Below, piece by piece: positions 49,414 to 61,769 of a stretch of DNA of 64,000 nucleotides. How positions within the stretch are numbered: the stretch's first letter is position 1; each line of letters opens with the position of its first letter. The stretch spans positions 39,734,871 through 39,798,870 of the forward strand of contig CM076148.1 in the NCBI GenBank assembly GCA_038025085.1. Reading direction: 5' to 3'. Source of the DNA: Tetragonia tetragonoides (Eukaryota; Streptophyta; Magnoliopsida; Caryophyllales; Aizoaceae). A program made the translations under genes and the position numbers. The notes beneath the pieces are model-generated. The model was not told where the DNA came from. It did no database searches and saw nothing but the letters and a program-made list of their open reading frames with translations.

Positions 49414-50987
49414 AATAATTCCTCTGACAATAAACACGTCAAGACTCTCATCCTTCGCCAATGTGAAACGTCCCACTTCACAGTTTCCAACTAGCAGGCC
49501 GGGGTTCTTTTATTTTTTCAGCTGACCGAGTATAATGGTTTTAGACACTTTTAGTGAGTGGAATACCATCATTCATACCATAGTGGCCTAGACATTCTCC
49601 AGGTTTGGCCTTAGACAATTTCGTAATCTTAACAAAGTGAAATCATCAATAGGTCCACCACCAAGATCACCAATCTCTTCTGCTAGTGCCTATTATTATA
49701 TCCTACAAGATTTAGAGGCTAGAATTACTGTATTAGTAGTAGTGATGAATGATAAAGACATTGAGTGGTCGTTTTTTCTTTTTTCTTTTTTTGGGGTGTC
49801 AATTTTTCATTGCTCTCTCTATTTGTTACTTTTTGTTGGTCAATCTTCATCGATAAAAATAAGTTAAAATAAAGAAAACAAAAGTAAACCAAACAAAAAA
49901 CGTGGGTGTAGGAAGACAAACTCCTCTGCGTGCTTATTGTTATTGACTTAGTGTATACGTGAGTGCGCAACGTTAAACATGTTGCCCATTTTTCTTGGTA
50001 AGACAATTTCCATTCGTGATTAGCGTTTTGATTTTTTCTCTTTTCAAATTGATAAAAAATTATACTCTATTATGAATCTTATTTAAAGCGTCTCACTTTG
50101 AGGTCCCTTCATACGAATTTTTGTGATTATAAATTATTCATAGTTAGTTGCGTTATTGGCTTTTTGTTATATTTGGTCACTAGTCTCATTGACATTTTTC
50201 TCATTTACATGTCTTTCATTTCTATTCAAAGAACTTACTCGTATTTCCAAACCTTGAAAGTTGTATGTATAATGCATTTAATACTTAATTGTAAAGATAA
50301 TAAATACTCGTACATTGGAATTCGGAATTGTATAATAATGTTCGCGGGAAACTAATTTATTCTTAAGAAAGATTTTGTGCCCGTGCGATGCACGGGTTCT
50401 TGTTTATCATGCATACGCTGTTATTAGAAGAAATATAATAAAAATTTTAATCATATCAATATGTAATGTTGATTAATAGGAGTAGCAAAGAACAATAATA
50501 ATATTTTTATCAACTAAAAAAACGCACTTAAAAAAAAATTACATTTTTAGTGAAAGTATAATATATATATTTTTTGGATAATAAATATAATACTTATGTT
50601 ACTTATTTCTTATTAAAATAAAACAAAATTATTTTTAATTTCCTTTTAATCACTCATGCATTTATGGCTATTTATTACCTATTCAATGCTTGGTGAGAAC
50701 TCAATTTTACATATATATTGATGATACTTAAGAGGCAGACAAGGTATGACTTTTCGATATGTTAAACTTATAGAGTTTGTTTGACAAATACTCTATGTAA
50801 TTTATGAATAAGCATTTTTCTTTCTACTGATGGTACAATAGACTCATGACTCGACTCAAATTCGAACTCATTATCACAAACGCTAGCCATCTGTTTGTTT
50901 GCAACAATTGGACTAGCTAGTAGTAATCCTTCAAGATTATGAAATGAGTAAAACATTAAATAAACAAAACAAAATAAATAGATGATC
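49414..50987. other. Intergenic, possible worn Helitron hairpin
   Basis: No gene seen. CCCGTGCGATGCACGGG at about 50380-50396 is a perfect hairpin like Helitron 3' ends, but a proper CTAG end is missing at the expected distance. Confidence 0.4.
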
Positions 50988-52206
50988 GTTTTTTAAAGGC
51001 GAAAGTAGCAAATAGCCCCCAAGAACTATAAACCATGTGCAATTAAACACCTTTACCTTTTCAAGTAGCAATTAACCTCCACGTATTCTTTTAAATGTAC
51101 GATTAACCTCTTCCTTTAATTTTCCAGCCAAAACGTCACCGGAATCATGACGTGGCACCGGTAAAGTTAATTTTTTATCTTTTGTTCCCAAGTACTGTCA
51201 TATATACTAAATTTTAATCTAAAAATACTGAACCTTTAAGTTAGTATACGTATACCAATACATTTCATCTACCTTCCCTATTTCTATTCTCTGTTGCTCT
51301 ATAAACGTGTTCCTTCAATCCTCCTCCTTCCCTCTTCTATCTCTTTCTAGTGAAGAACACTATGACATTCAAGAGATTGGAAGCTCTAATCTTTTCATCA
51401 AGGAATTCAAGTAGATGGAAGCTAGGTGACATTTATCCTGGGATAACTTGTCATGGCACACCCTTTTAACAACCCAAATTGAGTCTCAATTTTCGTTTGT
51501 TTATCTTCATATTTTTCGAAAGTGGGTATTAATTGTTAGTTTTGTTGGCATAAACATTGATAATTTGGTTGGTTTTGTATCATGGTTTGTGAATTAGCAT
51601 ATTTGGTTTCTTCTCCTCTTGCTAATACAAGTGTTACTTGCTTATAATAAAATGCCTTGAAGGTGTTTGATAAAATGCTTGAATGAGTCTATCTTCTAGT
51701 ACTTCTATTAACTTTTTTCCTCGTGTTCGGTGGATGGGGGATGTTGGGTAGGGCGTGGTGGATTGTGGTGCTGAGCATGTTTCAGGGAAGAATTGATAGG
51801 ATGAAGAATTATTAATGGCTGCCTTGAATAGATGGTGAAGAGAGTAAGGAAAACGTGATAGCAAATTGAAAGGCACATAGGCAACTGAACGTAATATGGT
51901 GAAGAGGAGGGATAGACAAATGTATAATACTGAGGGATAGACAATTGTATAATACTGATGGAATTATTTTGTTTATAAAGAATAATGTATATGAAATGTA
52001 TTTGGGGAAAAAAGAATAAAAAATGAACTTTATCGGTATCACGTCATGATTCCGGTGATGTTTTGGCCGGAAAATTAGAGGAAGAGGATAATCGTACATT
52101 TAAAAGAAGATGTGGAGGTTAATTGCTACTTGAAAAGGTAAAGGAGTTTAATTGCACATGGTTTATAACTCTTAGGGGCTATTTGCTACTTTCGCCGTTT
52201 TTTAAA
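50988..52206. mobile_element. Non-autonomous Mutator-like element with long TIRs
   Basis: The element 50998-52196 (1199 bp) is flanked by perfect GTTTTTTAAA duplications (50988-50997 and 52197-52206). Its TIRs begin GGCGAAAGTAGCAAATAGCC and stay about 90% similar for some 180-220 bp. Long TIRs with 9-11 bp duplications define MULEs. The central 750 bp has a TATA-like and pyrimidine-rich patch near 51295-51350 and some less AT-rich sequence, but I recognise no transposase and no host gene. Confidence 0.88.
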
Positions 52207-52484
52207 TGTTTATGGCATCACTCAAATGAGGTGAATTCAAGCCAATCAAACCGAGCTTTATAAAATGGGCTTGGAGGCAAGCTGAGCCCGAAGGCTTAAG
52301 GACATTGCTGACCCATAATTTATGATTATGACCAATAGGCCAAGACTGACTGAATAGGCTGCAGGCCCATCTTATAACAATTCAAGCCCCAAGATAGCTT
52401 CATCCTATTTGGACTATTAAGAGACGCCCAAAGATGAGGATGACCCATTAGCTGGTCTAACTAGCCACAAAGATGTGTACATGG

Positions 52485-53070
52485 CTCATGACTAGACCTG
52501 GGCCAGTGGGAGGGGGACCTGTACTCGACCCGGCCCAGTGTCTAGCGGGTCATAGCCTGCCCATTTAAAAGTTAAACGGATCATATAGGGTCACAAATGG
52601 GTCAACCTTTAAAATTTTAAACTGGCCAAAATGGGTGGGCCCAACCCATGACAGACCCGCCCCCCACAAATATATCAGCATGTCTTGTGTGGACTTAGTC
52701 CACCGTGGACCATGTAATTTTGAGGGGTGACTGTAGGTGAAGTAGAGGGTGACTTCAAGTAAAGTAGGAGGGTGACTCCAGGTGAAATATAAGATGATGG
52801 TTTCAGGTAAAATAGGGGGGTGACTCCAGGTGAAGTAAGGGGTGGCTCCGGGTAAAGTAGGGGGTGGCTCCGGGTAAAATAGGGGGTGGTGCCAAGTATA
52901 AATTTGAGGGGTGACTCTAGATGAAGTAGGGGTGACTCCACTTTTAGAGGGGGTGGCTCCAAGTAAAGTAGAAGGTGATTCCAAATATTGGTCTATCATA
53001 GATTAAGTCCACACAAATATGACCCGACCTTACCCGGCAAACCGACCCGATACCCAAGCCTACTCATGAG
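52485..53070. mobile_element. hAT-like MITE (TAGACCTGGG) with a minisatellite-bearing insertion
   Basis: The element 52493-53062 starts TAGACCTGGG and ends CCCAAGCCTA. The flanks CTCATGAC and CTCATGAG match 7/8. The subterminal parts carry GACCCG and CGACCCGG motifs. Its middle is replaced by a different inverted-repeat element at 52687-53014. Confidence 0.82.
52687..53014. mobile_element. Inverted-repeat element with ~24-bp GGGGTGACTCCAGGTGAAGT minisatellite
   Basis: GTGTGGACTTAGTCCACCG at the left is inverted against GATTAAGTCCACAC at the right. Between 52721 and 52986 lie about 11-12 degenerate units of the minisatellite. ACAAATAT occurs on both outer sides (about 52665 and 53013) and may be the target duplication. 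On the minus strand the array translates into SPTVTP-like repeats, which I regard as incidental. Confidence 0.6.
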
Positions 53071-55470
53071 TCATAACTGTGGACCTGTGGTACTAACTAG
53101 AAGGACCACATTGTGGAAATCCTTAAAAGAGTTGGGACAAAATCCATACCATAAACAGCTGGAATTTGGGGGACCATAAAAGAGTAAAGACCAAACTTCC
53201 AAACTTGAATGTCCAATGTTGACATCTGCTGTCTACACTCTTCCTTCCTTTATTACTATATGCCACGCTTTCATAGTTTCATGTACTTGTAATATTTCGA
53301 TCTTCTTAAGTTCATCGTCACAAGTATGAGGTTGATCGGAATTTTCGTCATATGCATGCAAAAAATTTCAATAAGAAAGGTTGTCGATTTCGATTTTCGG
53401 AATTAAAGACTCTACTTAATTGGTAGTACTTTACCATTTGTAAACGAATCGGAACTAATTTAATAGGGTTAGTTTTAGACCTTATAAATTCACTTTTCAG
53501 TTGTGAAATTTGTGATCTAAACTAAAAGAATGGTGTCATAATAATAGTTATGACAAATGTATTATGTTGAAGGAATACTAGAAAAAACATATAAATCAAG
53601 AAATTGAGTTCAAATAAGAGATTATAATGAAGTGAGTATATAAGAATTCAGGAGATATTTTGGTGATTTAGAGAGTCGTACTTTAAAGATGAGATTAAAG
53701 ATTTAATTCTTATCACTTTTTGTACGGTGTACCTTCTCTAAAATGATCAATAGAAAAAAGCTAGGGAAATAAAATTCTCCATAGTTTGGTCACTTGGTCG
53801 TTTTATGTAAAATCATTGTAAACATATGATTTGAAAATTGAAGGGTTCAATCGCCAAATGTCCAAAATGTCCATAATCTGTTCATATGTCATTTTCTTTG
53901 AGTTTGGAGAACTAGATTTGCTTCTCTATATTTTTTTAATATAAATAAACAACTTGAAGCAAATCTAGCCCTCTTTCGGGTTCAATTAAGTATTGGGGCC
54001 TAAATGCTGCATAAATTTCTTTTGAATGAACATTGCTATAATTTCTTGACTGATAGGTCAGCGTTACGTATCTATTGCTATCAGCCTATCAGATAACATG
54101 AACATTTAAGACGTCCATATTATGGAAATTGCGCACATGGCTGTAATCTTATAAAGCTTGCTATGGAATTGGGAAATTTTCAACGGGATTCTAACCTAGG
54201 ATCTAATTTACTCGGGACCTCAGTCTTAAGTCTTAACCATTAGGTGAAGACTTTTTTGGCATAATTTTCGGGCGGTTTATCATTATAAAATACATTCACA
54301 GTATAACTTACTCCTAATATTTAACTATAAAAAACTAAAAAAAAAAGAAGAGAAGAAGTTACTCTACTTTGGTAAATTACAAATATGAGTAGTGATGAGT
54401 AGGAATGGCAATGAATCGGGTGAAGTCATATCGATATTTATATCCGTTTATTCTAATTTCCAATCATCTATTCATATCCTATATCCATTGGATATAGCGG
54501 GTAATTGAATATGGATATATATATTAGCTGATAAACACTCATCAGTCTCAAGGATCGTATTTGTATCTGCCTTGCATCTAGCAGCCATTATGCATATTGA
54601 TTAATTAACCAAAAAGGAAAAGAAAATAAAAATGGTAGATGAGCTTATATATATGCCAAAAAAACGTAAGCAATTGGTATATGGGTGAGAGCAGGTTTTT
54701 ACCATTCAATTTCTCATCAAAGCCTATCCAGACGTACACCAATTATTATGCATGGTTCATCGAGCTTTATTTATTGTTACATTTGCACTTCTAGCTATCC
54801 TACATTCTGCAGTCACAAAGCTTAACCAGCAACATTAAGTTCCCAACACAGATTTTAAATGTCAGTTGAAACTTGCAATTGCATAAATGGTCAAACAAAC
54901 ATTAATACTGCACCAAAACAAACATTAATATACCCCTTTACATAAATTCATTTATGCATATTTTGACTAATAATTACAAATCCTGGAATTTGAAGTTGCA
55001 TTTTCAATAATTTCAAGCAAGCACATTGGATGGGCATTGACATTCCCAAACTGAAAGTTTAGTAAAATTCAATGTTTGTGAACTTTGACCATCATTTATG
55101 TTTAATGTGTAAATATGTTTATTAGATTCATCTTGACAAATATTTTTTAAAGAAAAATCTTGTGGATTGGAATATGAAAATAAGCCAAATTAAACGATCT
55201 TGGTACTAATATCAGCAGAATAGTAGCACCACCACTCATTCAAGACAGAACAACGCAACAATATTACTTTCTCCTTCCGATTAGAATCATATATATTTTT
55301 TCAAAAAAAATTCTTATAAGGCGGATTTATGATATGAGTTCTCTCACATTCTCCTTTACCCTTTCTTTTTTGAATAGATCTGCCCTACACAAGACTTATT
55401 ATCTTTTCACCTTTTGCTAGAGCACAAAAACTTGTTTTATTGTAACTTTTATTGAGACGATGGTCACTTT
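53071..55470. other. Intergenic, one possible MITE end
   Basis: No gene. TAGGAATGGCAATGAATCGG at 54401 looks like the start of a hAT-like MITE, but the matching right end was not found. Confidence 0.4.
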
Positions 55471-55756
55471 TTAGGGTATATTTGGCACAACTATCTGTTT
55501 TGCTAGTTGAAAAGTCGGAATATGGTAAGAAATCAACAGAAAGTTGCTAAAATTATTACTAAATGGTAACAAATTAGTTGTTTTGCTAGCTGAAATTGAA
55601 AGCTTACTTAGGTAGCATTAAGATTTTAACTGTTTATGGAACTGAAAGTTAAAAATAATCTGACAAACTGATTTGGTAACAAAGAGTAAAAGCAGGAACT
55701 TAAAGATAAATGTAACTTTAATTTAAAAGCTAACTGTTTTGCCAATCATACCCTTA
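55471..55756. mobile_element. Tourist-like MITE, 280 bp, TTA duplication
   Basis: The element 55474-55753 has TTA on both sides, ends GGGTATATTTGGC / GCCAATCATACCC, and inner inverted similarity (CTGTTTTGCTAG / AGCTAACTGTTTTG). Its right part resembles 30990-31087. Confidence 0.82.
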
Positions 55757-58700
55757 GTATAATAAGGGTCATCCCTTGATAATAATAAATTATCTCTACA
55801 TTGCTAAATAGTGAGCCCATCTTTCTGTGAATTGGTCTCACACAAGACTTGTTACTAGACTTTGATAAAATATTAGTACAACGTATTTTGATTAGTTCTA
55901 AGCCTTAATCGTAAACAAAATCACGAGGACCCATACTCAAACTGCATGTATGTAATATTTTTATTGCGTACATACATGTCCGTGCTCCCAGTTGGGGTGA
56001 GTCATTCTCCGCCTAAATTCTCATAATAGCTACCTTAATAATTCTTCAAAACCTTAAATGGCCGTCTTCTGTGGACAAAGAGAATAACGCACATTGACTC
56101 ATCTACTACCACTCAAAACCCTTTAATCAAATTCACTCACTCGACCCAAACACCACCTTGACGAGTCAAGAGTCATCATCAAATTTTCTTTTTTTTCCTT
56201 TTTTTGGGGGTGGCTCGTGATAAGTCATCATCAAATTTGGTTAAACACCAAAACAAAAAGAAAAAGTGGAGAAGGAAAAAAAAAATGTAGGCGCCTAATA
56301 AATGTTATCTTTTTGATGAAATAATGAGTAATGACGCGTTTGGCAAGAGTCAAATAAGACAGCAATGAGGACCCTCAAAACCGTACCATACCGCCCTTCA
56401 CTTCAGGAAAACTTTCGTAAAAGCCAGAAATTGACTTTGTACTGCACACAACTAAAATGCATACAGCTAAATATATTGAATGAATGCACATATACAACCA
56501 AAAAAAACAGAACTCTGAAGTCATGAGCAGCAAACAGCAACCAAAACTAACCTACTGCATTTACGCCGAAGTCGAAAACAAGACGGCTAAAGAGTACGTA
56601 CAGACAATCATCAACAGACGTAGCGAGAGCGAAACAAGCCAGAATTTCTGGTCTCCGAATGTGACGAATGCCAAACAATCGTCATCAGCATCATACAGAT
56701 GAATAATGAGTGGAAGTAAATAGAGGCAAGCATCAACAATATGCAAAAGAAAAGGAAATGATAGGGGGTCATCGAATCAAACTGATGACAGTTATGGAAA
56801 GAGGATGCTGTCAAAGCACCAAAATGTCTTTATCTTGATGATACAGCTGTAGAGAAAAAGAACCAAAGGAAACTGATGAACAAAAACAGCCAGTACAAGT
56901 AAAATTCACTTCTGGTCCCAATCAAAGTTACTGATACGCACAGTTTTAGGCAAAAATCAAAGGAATGACAAACCACAACGACATAAACAGAAGAAAACTC
57001 AGCACTTAAGTAATCTGCATTATCCAAGATGCATGTACCTAAGAAGTAATGAACATAACAAAAAAAAAAACCTTCTTTTTCTTTTTCGCCGTCTCCTAAA
57101 GAAAGGGAAGATAAGAAATTCCCTTACACAAGTACATTTTCGCGAATGTGCAAGTGTTTCCTATGGCTTTTTGGAAAGGTTAAACTTACCCAAAAACGAA
57201 AATACTCGCCCAAAACGCTAAAAGATGGATAGAGAGGGGGCATACATGTTATCCATCTTTTTGCACAAAACATCCAATCATTTCCCGAAACGAAACAATA
57301 GTAGCCTGCAGGATACCAATGCCATAAGTAGATATTCATATCAACATCAACTTTAGAAAGGAGCACAATCCCTATAATATGCTACTTGGTATCATATAAG
57401 ACATGATTGAAATAACTTCCAACGAGAAATCGTATGTTAAGGAGAAGCAGATATCTTTCTCTTTCAGTCTTTTTCACTATACCTAATTATTAACTGTAAG
57501 AAGGTACTGCAGGAAACACTTCTGAGAACTCAAAACCAAGGGAAAGTAAGAGCACCATCTCTGTTACCCAACTCTCACAGAATGAACCAGGCGGAAAAAA
57601 GAAAACACGCACGAATACACATCAAACACAGAAAAGAATCTATATCAGTCACATAGATAGTGCACACCGCATTTTATCCTTTCTAGATTCCTTGCTCATA
57701 AAGGTTGATCAAAACACAAGCTAGCAGAAAACAGCTCTCATCATAAGACACAAGTATTTCACCATTCACTGACAGTAACTAACGTCATCGCACTGATTAC
57801 CAAAATCTGAGAAATTTAGCTTAACAGACACTTTATCGTCACACATGAGAAAAGTCAAGACAGCCTTGTGATTGGACAGAGCCGTCTAAACACACCAATT
57901 AACGAAGAACATCCCTTCACATGCAATCATCATCAAAGCTATTCAGGTGTGACAAAATTATAGATCATCGACTGCTAAAGAACTCCTCAGAACTCAAAAC
58001 TGCCAAATGGCCAAGACTCCAAAATAATTCAAATCATAACTCAACCCATGAAAGCTTGTTATTTTTGCCGGTAATTAACATAAAAACCATGGTTGCAGTA
58101 GCAAATGTTTTATGGTTGAATGATGCTAGATTTATGATCTGTTGCATATCTGCTTCCATCAATTCATTCAGAGCCTTCATTGTACAAGGATCAGGGTAAC
58201 AATGGGACGGCGTCCGCCAAAAACAATTGTCATTAGAGAATTTTACGAGGAAACTTCAATGCAAAATAAATTTAGAGACATAAGCCAGAATACCATAAAA
58301 CCAGCATAAAAAATCAAATGGATATAACAATGTACTAATTGAGGTATTAAATCAAAACAGTAACATACATGAAACAGTCAATGCAAAAGATAAATCTTAT
58401 AGACCATAAATTGAGAGAAGAAGAAAAATACATGAACCATGTTTCAAGACAAAACCCTTAGATTATTTTTCTATTTTTGTGACAATGGCATGAAAATCAA
58501 AGATCATGAGACTCATATAAATAGTTCTGTGATCTTAAGAAGCTAAGTAAATGCTATTGGTAAATCTACCCATGTGTTGGTACTTCAAATTATTAAATTC
58601 TGTCTCTGTGCTACACGACTCCAACTGTTGAAATATCTCAGGGTTACTGAATGGGGAAGCCAGAATTCAATGGAAGAAACTATTGATCATGTGACAGTAA

Positions 58701-58929
58701 AGGGAGGAAACCCAAGACCTCCTTCTAAGAAAACATTCAAATGAATCTTGAGTAAAATCAGAAATTCCTCCCTGTGCTCCCCAACCAAAACCGAAACGAA
58801 GAAAAAGCAGCAAGAAAATTACCCATTAGCAAAAATTATCTGCTGATGGAGACACAGACTTGCAACATCCTATATTTGGGAAAGCACCATTGGATGAATC
58901 ACTCAGTGGTGCCACCAGACTCCAATTCT
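55757..58929. other. Intergenic and 3' flank of the F-box/kelch gene
   Basis: Between about 56.4 and 58.9 kb the sequence is less AT-rich and largely free of repeats, so it may hold the gene's 3' UTR or introns of an unrecognised transcript. No protein-like frame longer than chance was found. Confidence 0.4.
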
Positions 58930-60279
58930 TCAGCACCCCATTACCGCACAATTATAGACAAAGCTACCAGACTGCTTTGTGGCAAGCAAATCCCACTGAG
59001 GCAGGCCTTCACTGGGCACCCATGAATTAACCTCTACTATGGTACCTTCACCACGATCCCTCGGCCCACCAATAACTATAAGCCGATCACCGCATGCCCT
59101 AAACGCGAGACCCCAGCCATTCATCGAGCCAGCACGTTCAGGCAATCTCCCGACTGTCCCCCATTTCTTGGTTGCTTTATTATACTTCTTCACCTCCATG
59201 TCAGCATAGTCAGCAGCGTACAATTCATTATTTACAACAGCAACAAGCGGTGGAGCCTCCGCTGCAGCAGGCATGTCATTATCCGGGGCGGCAGCACGAT
59301 TCCCAGGAGACATCTCAGGGATCTCCTTCCAGGTTCTTGTTTGTAGATCAAACTCTTCACCACAAGTCAGAACCTTCGCATCATTGCCCCCAATTCCACC
59401 AATTACATAGAACTTCCCATCCATGAAAACACCTGAGCACATCTTCCTTGGTTTAGCCATGCTAGGAAGAGTCTCCCAGGTTTGCTTCTCAGAATCGTAA
59501 AGCTCCGCAGAGCTTAGAATGTTTCCTTGAGAATCGCAACCACCAGCCAAGATTGCAATCTCACCAAGGCTGGCAGAGCCAAATAAACACCTAGGAGCAT
59601 TCATGCTCATACCCGAAGACCATGAATTGGTTAAAATACTATACTTATATATCACATGTGACATCAAGTCCTTTCCAAAAACAAGAAGCTCGGTGCCAAC
59701 AGCCAAGGACTCCTTATCAGAGCACATGAAGCATTCATTGGAATTCATCCTTGGCAAATGCATCCAAAGTCGACTAACAGGATCAAATGCCACCCATTCA
59801 AGGAGGCGGCAAGAAAAGTACACCCAATGCTCAATCACGTTATTTTGCCTCCTTAGTCTATAGATCTCACCACTTCTAATCAAGGAGAGGAAACTCCGGT
59901 TCAAAGAGGCAATTGAACCATAATCAGCCCTTGAGCAACGAAGGAGGCAATTAATACTAATGTCACGGCCAATAGGGTGAATTAGGCAATCCATGTCTGA
60001 TTGATCGCTTGCATGGCGCTGACTGTCGGATTGATCAGCATCAGCAGGAGCAAGAGATAACGAGAGCATATCAAATTGAGCTCTAGAGAGTTTATTCTCA
60101 TTGTCACACACCTTCGTTGTTTTCCTTAACCCCTCATCCTCTTCAAGATCAAACTCTAAGCGACGTTTTCCATTGGAGACTTCAACTCCAACACGGTAAG
60201 TCATGAATGCCCACGTTGTTTCTTGCTCACAGGAGCTCGGTAATGCCCTCGAAACCAGGCAGGACCTCCCCTCCAACAT
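58930..60279 (-). CDS. F-box/kelch-repeat protein, SKIP11 type (449 aa)
   Basis: One uninterrupted frame from ATG at 60279 to TGA at 58930-58932. The N-terminus MLEGRSCLVSRALPSSCEQE and the last residues NCAVMGC are typical of the Arabidopsis SKIP11/At1g26930/At1g74510/At5g60570 group. Residues about 98-146 form the F-box (DCLIHPIGRDISINCLLRCS), which would bind SKP1/ASK in an SCF ubiquitin ligase. Residues about 195-440 form kelch repeats with the expected GG pairs (IAILAGGCDS, FYVIGGIGG, LIVIGGPRD) and spaced Tyr/Trp, building a beta-propeller for substrate binding. Length equals the family norm and nothing is missing. Some members of this group are reported to target phenylpropanoid enzymes for degradation, but the substrate here is unknown. 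The CDS is intronless, as in the relatives; introns appear to lie in the leader. Confidence 0.95.
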   Translation of the reverse strand: MLEGRSCLVSRALPSSCEQETTWAFMTYRVGVEVSNGKRRLEFDLEEDEGLRKTTKVCDNENKLSRAQFDMLSLSLAPADADQSDSQRHASDQSDMDCLIHPIGRDISINCLLRCSRADYGSIASLNRSFLSLIRSGEIYRLRRQNNVIEHWVYFSCRLLEWVAFDPVSRLWMHLPRMNSNECFMCSDKESLAVGTELLVFGKDLMSHVIYKYSILTNSWSSGMSMNAPRCLFGSASLGEIAILAGGCDSQGNILSSAELYDSEKQTWETLPSMAKPRKMCSGVFMDGKFYVIGGIGGNDAKVLTCGEEFDLQTRTWKEIPEMSPGNRAAAPDNDMPAAAEAPPLVAVVNNELYAADYADMEVKKYNKATKKWGTVGRLPERAGSMNGWGLAFRACGDRLIVIGGPRDRGEGTIVEVNSWVPSEGLPQWDLLATKQSGSFVYNCAVMGC

Positions 60280-60561
60280 GTCTAAGCTAATTCAACCCAA
60301 TGAGGGAAGGACACAATTTACACCAAACCAATCCAATCCAAAGCCCTTCAATTTTCTTTCTTTTTCCTCTCTTATAATTAAATCAACGAGAAAAGGCACC
60401 TCCCCCCAAAAACAACACCTATTCAATCAACAGATTCATCCCACATATCAGTGAAATAAATCATAAAAAGATTCAATCTTTAACATCAATTGACAGAAAA
60501 AATTGAGACCCAGAAAAAATAAGAAAGAGTAGTCATTTTAGAGCTAAACAAGAGAGCTTAC

Positions 60562-60698
60562 CGATCTGAATTCAAACACCAGCGATCCACAAAGGGCAGA
60601 TTGATCAAATCTTCTGGATTGATTTGCAGACTGTAACTGTCAAAAATCCTTCATTTCTTGATTTCCTCAACCGAAATTTGTCCAGACATCAAATTTGC
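60562..60698 (-). other. Probable 5'-UTR exon of the F-box/kelch gene
   Basis: On the minus strand a pyrimidine/T-rich stretch ends in GGGTACAG at 60699-60700, an acceptor. A 137-nt segment later ends at a GTAAGC donor (gt at 60560-60561). A further strong donor, GTAAGT, at 61074-61075 would end the first leader exon. These imply two leader introns upstream of the ATG; the last acceptor, between about 60400 and 60440, is not certain. Confidence 0.5.
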
Positions 60699-61183
60699 CT
60701 GTACCCAAAAAAATTCCAACAAAATTAAGACCATCTTTTTTCTGTAAATAAAAGGGAAAGATAAATTCCAAGCACCACAAACAAAGGAATCAAAGACAAA
60801 AAAAAAAAAAAAAAAAATACCCAGAAAGTAAAGAAAAACCCAATGCATGTATTCAAATTAGAAACCAAGAACAAGCAGCAGATCTCTCAAATTCAGATCA
60901 GAACATAACAGAACAAATTAAACAAATCCCAAATTAACAAAAATAAATAAATATAAATATAAAACCCAGAAAAGAGCAAATCTTTACCGTCCCACATTAA
61001 CAACAATTGGGTTAGATCTGCCCACTAATTCATAAAAAAATTAACAAGGATTAGAAAGAAAGAGACGGGACTTACGAATTGGATAAAAGGGAGAGAGATT
61101 GTTTGATTGGACGAATAGAAATAAAAAGAACCCCAACAAAAAAAAAAGAAAAGAAAAAAAAAAACTAATCACCCTTTCTCTCT

Positions 61184-61200
61184 CTTTATAATCTGATTGG
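61184..61200 (-). promoter_or_regulatory. Core promoter of the F-box/kelch gene
   Basis: TATAAAG on the minus strand (plus 61184-61190) with CCAAT just upstream (61196-61200). Transcription would start near 61150-61160, just before the A/T-rich leader leading to the GTAAGT donor at 61075. Confidence 0.55.
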
Positions 61201-61289
61201 AAATGGGTTTATGTTTATGTAAGCGAGAAAAACAAAGGAGAAATGAAAAGGGAAAAAAAAAGGAAAACTCTCTTAATTTTTTTTTTCTC

Positions 61290-61343
61290 TTCTTTCTCTC
61301 TCTCTGTTTTTACTCTGTTTTTTTTGGTTACTCACTCTCTCTC

Positions 61344-61406
<63 letters not shown>

Positions 61407-61520
61407 TTAGCGTTTCAGTTTCTTGAGTTTGAGTTCGTGGCGTTATGCTCCAGCTGGGTTGAAGAGAAGTTTCTGCTTCTCTTTCATCGCAAAGGGAAGA
61501 GAGAGAGAGAGAGAGAAAAG
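61290..61520 (+). repeat. (CT)n tracts upstream of the F-box/kelch promoter
   Basis: Dense CT repeats at 61333-61401 and a shorter GA run at 61499-61519. On the gene's strand the CT tract reads as (GA)n, the binding sequence of plant BPC/GAGA factors, so it may be regulatory as well as a microsatellite. Confidence 0.8.
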
Positions 61521-61769
61521 AAAGAAAAAGAGATTAGAAGGGAAAAACACGGAGAAAAAAGGGGTTGTTATTTTGTTAATTAAGTCGTCCTTTGGATTCT
61601 CCTTTGCTTTTGTTGAGTATTCTTTTTCTTTTTAATTTTCTCATTTTATTTATGGAGCTCTATTTGGATTTTGGAGGCACATATCTTTTTGGCAATACGG
61701 GTCCCCCCTCTCTTCCCATAGTTTTATCTCTCTCCCCTTTATTTTATTTTTCAAAAGTTGATGTGCGTT

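Noticed and set aside
52565..52999. Minus-strand frame of repeated TP/SP/LLYL motifs that looks like an extensin-type protein
   Set aside because: It is the translation of a minisatellite inside a TIR element and changes frame with unit length; no start context or signal peptide.
59172..59863. Plus-strand frames rich in Gln/His within 59-60 kb
   Set aside because: Antisense shadows of the intact F-box/kelch CDS.
61197..61583. Plus-strand Leu/Ser-rich 128-residue frame
   Set aside because: Crosses the (CT)n tract next to the promoter of the minus-strand F-box gene; composition is explained by the microsatellite.
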